In this document: positions 61,526-64,000 of the stretch, piece after piece
Numbering within the stretch: the first letter of the stretch is position 1
Layout: each line of letters opens with the position of its first letter
Assembly (NCBI GenBank): GCA_003674045.1
Contig: PENC01000002.1
Location: 1,075,547 to 1,139,546 of the forward strand
From: Streptomyces griseocarneus
GTDB taxonomy: Bacteria; Actinomycetota; Actinomycetes; Streptomycetales; Streptomycetaceae
DNA: 64,000 nt
Direction of reading: 5' to 3'
Made by a program: the position numbers and the translations under genes
Notes under the pieces: generated by a model
Database searches by the model: none
The model's input: the letters and a program-made list of their open reading frames with translations, nothing else
What the model was told of the DNA's origin: nothing

Positions 61526-62863
61526 ATGACCGGCCCTGACGATGTCCTGCTTGTCCACGGCGGTACCCCGCTCGAGGGCGAGATCCGTGTCCGCGGTGCG
61601 AAGAACCTCGTGCCCAAGGCCATGGTCGCCGCGCTGCTCGGCAGCGGCCCCAGCCGACTGCGCAACGTCCCCGACATCCGCGACGTGCGGGTCGTCCGTG
61701 GTCTGCTGCAGCTGCACGGCGTCACGGTGCGCCCCGGTGACGAGCCCGGCGAGCTGGTCCTGGACCCCTCCCACGTGGAGAGCGCCAACGTCGCCGACAT
61801 CGACGCCCACGCGGGTTCCTCGCGCATCCCGATCCTGCTGTGCGGCCCGCTGCTGCACCGCCTGGGCCACGCCTTCATCCCGGGCCTGGGCGGCTGTGAC
61901 ATCGGCGGCCGTCCGATCGACTTCCACTTCGAGGTGCTGCGCCAGTTCGGCGCGACCATCGAGAAGCGCGAGGGCGGCCAGTACCTGGAGGCCCCGCAGC
62001 GCCTGCGCGGCACCAAGATCCGCCTGCCCTACCCCTCGGTCGGCGCGACCGAGCAGGTGCTGCTGACCGCCGTGCTGGCGGAGGGCGTCACCGAGCTGTC
62101 CAACGCGGCCGTCGAGCCGGAGATCGAGGACCTCATCTGCGTGCTGCAGAAGATGGGCGCGATCATCGCGATGGACACCGACCGGACCATCCGCATCACC
62201 GGTGTGGAGAAGCTGGGCGGCTACAACCACCGCGCGCTGTCGGACCGCCTGGAGGCGGCTTCCTGGGCGTCCGCGGCGCTGGCCACCAAGGGCAACATCT
62301 ACGTCCGCGGCGCGCAGCAGCGGTCGATGATGACCTTCCTCAACACCTACCGCAAGGTCGGCGGCGCCTTCGAGATCGACGACGAGGGCATCCGCTTCTG
62401 GCACCCGGGCGGCTCGCTCAACGCGATCGCGCTGGAGACCGACGTCCACCCCGGTTTCCAGACGGACTGGCAGCAGCCGCTGGTCGTGGCCCTGACCCAG
62501 GCCTCCGGCCTGTCCATCGTCCACGAGACGGTCTACGAGTCCCGGCTGGGCTTCACCTCCGCGCTCAACCAGATGGGCGCCCACATCCAGCTCTACCGCG
62601 AGTGCCTGGGCGGCTCCGCCTGCCGCTTCGGCCAGCGGAACTTCCTGCACTCGGCGGTCGTCTCCGGCCCGACCAAGCTGCAGGGCGCCGACCTGGTCAT
62701 CCCCGACCTCCGCGGCGGCTTCTCGTACCTGATCGCGGCCCTGGCCGCCGACGGCACCTCGCGCGTCCACGGCATCGACCTGATCAACCGCGGCTACGAG
62801 AACTTCATGGAGAAGCTGCGGGAGCTGGGCGCGAACGTCGAGCTGCCCGGCGAAACCGCCTGA
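61526..62863 (+). CDS. murA: UDP-N-acetylglucosamine 1-carboxyvinyltransferase
   Basis: 445 residues. MurA transfers enolpyruvate from PEP to UDP-GlcNAc, the first committed step of peptidoglycan synthesis. The N-terminal KN motif is VRGAKNLVPKAMVAALL, and the reactive-loop cysteine (target of fosfomycin) is in PGLGGCDIGGRPIDFHFE. The C-terminal RGGFSYLIAALAADGTS fits. The 3' end (62806-62865) is duplicated 123 bases further on. A terminator follows at 63039. Confidence 0.96.
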   Translation: MTGPDDVLLVHGGTPLEGEIRVRGAKNLVPKAMVAALLGSGPSRLRNVPDIRDVRVVRGLLQLHGVTVRPGDEPGELVLDPSHVESANVADIDAHAGSSRIPILLCGPLLHRLGHAFIPGLGGCDIGGRPIDFHFEVLRQFGATIEKREGGQYLEAPQRLRGTKIRLPYPSVGATEQVLLTAVLAEGVTELSNAAVEPEIEDLICVLQKMGAIIAMDTDRTIRITGVEKLGGYNHRALSDRLEAASWASAALATKGNIYVRGAQQRSMMTFLNTYRKVGGAFEIDDEGIRFWHPGGSLNAIALETDVHPGFQTDWQQPLVVALTQASGLSIVHETVYESRLGFTSALNQMGAHIQLYRECLGGSACRFGQRNFLHSAVVSGPTKLQGADLVIPDLRGGFSYLIAALAADGTSRVHGIDLINRGYENFMEKLRELGANVELPGETA

Positions 62864-62988
62864 CGGCCTTCCCCGGCCGGACCGACGCCCGGCTGGGGGT
62901 CCGGGGGTCATCCCCCGGGAAAGCACAGCATGGAGAAGCTGCGGGAGCTGGGCGCGAACGTCGAGCTGCCCGGCGAAACTGCCTGACG
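62806..62988 (+). repeat. Tandem duplication of the murA 3' end
   Basis: Bases 62806-62865, covering the last 19 codons and stop of murA, recur at 62929-62988 with one C-to-T change (a silent third-position change). The spacer has the GGGGGTCCGGGGGTCATCCC hairpin. The second copy has its own ATG and RBS-like context absent, so it is probably not translated. Confidence 0.9.
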
Positions 62989-63038
62989 ACGGCCGGGCCG
63001 GTCAACGGCACCTCCGCCTGACCGCGCTGACAGGCCGT

Positions 63039-63079
63039 AAGCGCCTGTACGGGCCATTCAAGGCTCCGTACAGGCGCTT
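63039..63079 (+). terminator. Terminator of murA
   Basis: AAGCGCCTGTACGG pairs with CCGTACAGGCGCTT (14 bp) around a 13-base loop, followed by T residues. Confidence 0.8.
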
Positions 63080-63158
63080 TGCCGTATCGAGGCCGTACCG
63101 GGGCCTCCCGGACGCCCAGACGGGCGCGCAGGGCCCCGGAACGGCCTGAAAAGCCGAA

Positions 63159-63190
63159 AGGGCGGCCACCCCTTCCGGGGTGGCCGCCCT
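63159..63190 (-). terminator. Terminator of the HU gene
   Basis: AGGGCGGCCACCCC-TTCC-GGGGTGGCCGCCCT, a 14-bp perfect stem with a 4-base loop, 43 bases past the HU stop on the minus strand. Confidence 0.85.
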
Positions 63191-63232
63191 CTGCGCTGGG
63201 GGTCCTACAAGGCCTTTCGCGGCCTTCAGGAC

Positions 63233-63514
63233 TTACTTGCCCTTCGCGGCTTCCTTCAGCTTGGAGCCGGCGGAGACCTTCACGCTGTAACCGGCCGGGA
63301 TCTGGATCGGGTCGCCGGTCTGCGGGTTACGAGCGGTGCGAGCGGCACGGTGGGTGCGCTCGAAGGTCAGGAAGCCGGGGATGGTGACCTTCTCGTCGCC
63401 CTTCGCGACGATCTCGCCGACCGTCTCGGCGAGCGCGGCCAGAACGGCGTCGGCGTCCTTGCGGGTCACCTCGGCGCGGTCGGCCAGCGCGGCCACCAGC
63501 TCACTGCGGTTCAT
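63233..63514 (-). CDS. hup: HU-family DNA-binding protein
   Basis: A 93-residue nucleoid protein without the Lys/Ala-rich tail of the second streptomycete HU. It starts MNRSELVAALADRAEVTRKD, and the DNA-binding arm GFLTFERTHRAARTARNPQT is complete. The start is ATG 63514; upstream in-frame codons are non-family. It should be abundant in vegetative growth. Confidence 0.95.
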   Translation of the reverse strand: MNRSELVAALADRAEVTRKDADAVLAALAETVGEIVAKGDEKVTIPGFLTFERTHRAARTARNPQTGDPIQIPAGYSVKVSAGSKLKEAAKGK

Positions 63515-63787
63515 GTTGTACTCCCGTGTTCTTCTTGCCATTGAGGCGTGAGATCGAAGCCGATGCTGCCAGGGCCCTCGGACAGTCCCCGGACCCGGGT
63601 CTGTTGCCAGACCCTCGCGCCCGGTTACGCATCCTGCCCCCACCAGTGGCGGGAAAGCCAATCCGGCACCCTGGAGAGTCACACGGAAAGCGGCACAGCC
63701 TCGGATACAGCCGCATTTCTACGGCCTGATTTCTGCCCGACACCTTATGGGCAGGTCGCGGGCCCGAGCACCCGCGACGCGCCGTCA

Positions 63788-64000
63788 TCAGGCGGTCGTG
63801 GCGCCTGTCACAGCCCCGCCCGCGGCCTTCGCGGCCTCGCGGACGGCACCGGCGACGGCACCGGCCACCTTGTCGTTGAAGACGCTGGGGATGATGTAGT
63901 TCGCGTTGAGTTCGTCCTCGGTGACGACGCTGGCGAGGGCGCTGGCGGCGGCGAGCATCATCTGGGTGTTGACGGTGCGTGACTGGGCGTCCAGCAGGCC
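63788..64000 (-). CDS. NAD-dependent malic enzyme, C-terminal fragment
   Basis: The last 70 codons. The translation (GLLDAQSRTVNTQMMLAAAS, VVTEDELNANYIIPSVFNDK) matches the malic enzyme NAD-domain end, where YIIPSVFN-like sequences are conserved. The enzyme decarboxylates malate to pyruvate. The start is outside the window. In S. coelicolor a malate oxidoreductase gene follows the HU gene, from memory, in agreement. Confidence 0.85.
   Translation of the reverse strand, partial: GLLDAQSRTVNTQMMLAAASALASVVTEDELNANYIIPSVFNDKVAGAVAGAVREAAKAAGGAVTGATTA

Noticed and set aside
62929..62988. A second short gene made from the duplicated murA end
   Set aside because: Only 19 codons with no ribosome site; it is a remnant of duplication.

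Overview
The window is chromosomal DNA of a Streptomyces or very close relative. GC content is very high and coding frames end overwhelmingly in G or C. There are many GTG and a few TTG starts, a sporulation gene of the SsgA family, three DasR-type dre operators around N-acetylglucosamine PTS genes, rare TTA codons confined to atypical genes, and about a dozen copies of an intergenic GC-rich repeat. From memory, the gene order (class A PBP, bcp, rdgB-rph, nagF-nagE1-nagE2, cysM-cysO-mec, clpS, pncB, ssgG, hpd, murA, hup, malic enzyme) follows the conserved core of Streptomyces coelicolor around SCO2897 to SCO2951. This was not checked against a database.

Layout. 1-4.8 kb: C-terminus of a class A penicillin-binding protein, a guanidine exporter (Gdx) under a guanidine-III riboswitch, a lone GroES-like protein, a peroxiredoxin, and a sensor kinase coupled to a membrane-anchored protein with no response regulator. 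5.1-6.6 kb: two tandem genes built from repeated helix-turn-helix-like units, the second ending in an HNH nuclease domain, next to tRNA-Leu(UAG). 6.7-11.6 kb: rdgB-rph and GlcNAc PTS genes with dre sites. 11.7-20.2 kb: a metallo-beta-lactamase-fold protein, cysM-cysO-mec (sulfur-carrier-dependent cysteine synthesis), an amino-acid permease, clpS-DUF2017, pncB and pncA. 20.3-26.3 kb: a secreted InhA-type metalloprotease, small membrane proteins, two RDD proteins and an SsgA-like protein. 26.4-35.4 kb: an FAD oxidase, hpd with a divergent Lrp/AsnC regulator, a glycine-betaine-type ABC transporter, a Lon-like protease and an IclR regulator. 35.8-43.1 kb: a DEAH helicase, an MFS exporter, a cysteine dioxygenase/YeiH exporter/LysR sulfur group and a divergent alpha/beta hydrolase.

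43.2-52.7 kb is accessory. A tRNA-Cys(GCA) whose 3' end is repeated 0.9 kb downstream brackets a DUF4365 nuclease-like gene. Then come short membrane and zinc-ribbon proteins, a winged-helix-type gene behind a long leader hairpin, three small overlapping genes divergent from an XRE regulator, and an orphan type VII-like cluster (two ESX-type proteins, a mycosin, a lipoprotein). Two genes here are each broken by one in-frame TGA where Trp would fit.

52.8-64 kb returns to core functions: a three-subunit xanthine-dehydrogenase-type enzyme with an unusual repetitive N-terminal extension on the 2Fe-2S subunit, a GH20 hexosaminidase, DUF3039, a YqgE/AlgH protein, murA (with a duplicated 3' end), an HU protein, and the C-terminus of a malic enzyme. 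Functional threads are amino-sugar uptake and cell-wall synthesis (nag genes, hexosaminidase, murA, PBP), cysteine and sulfur handling (mec-cysO-cysM; cysteine dioxygenase-YeiH), and NAD salvage (pncA, pncB).
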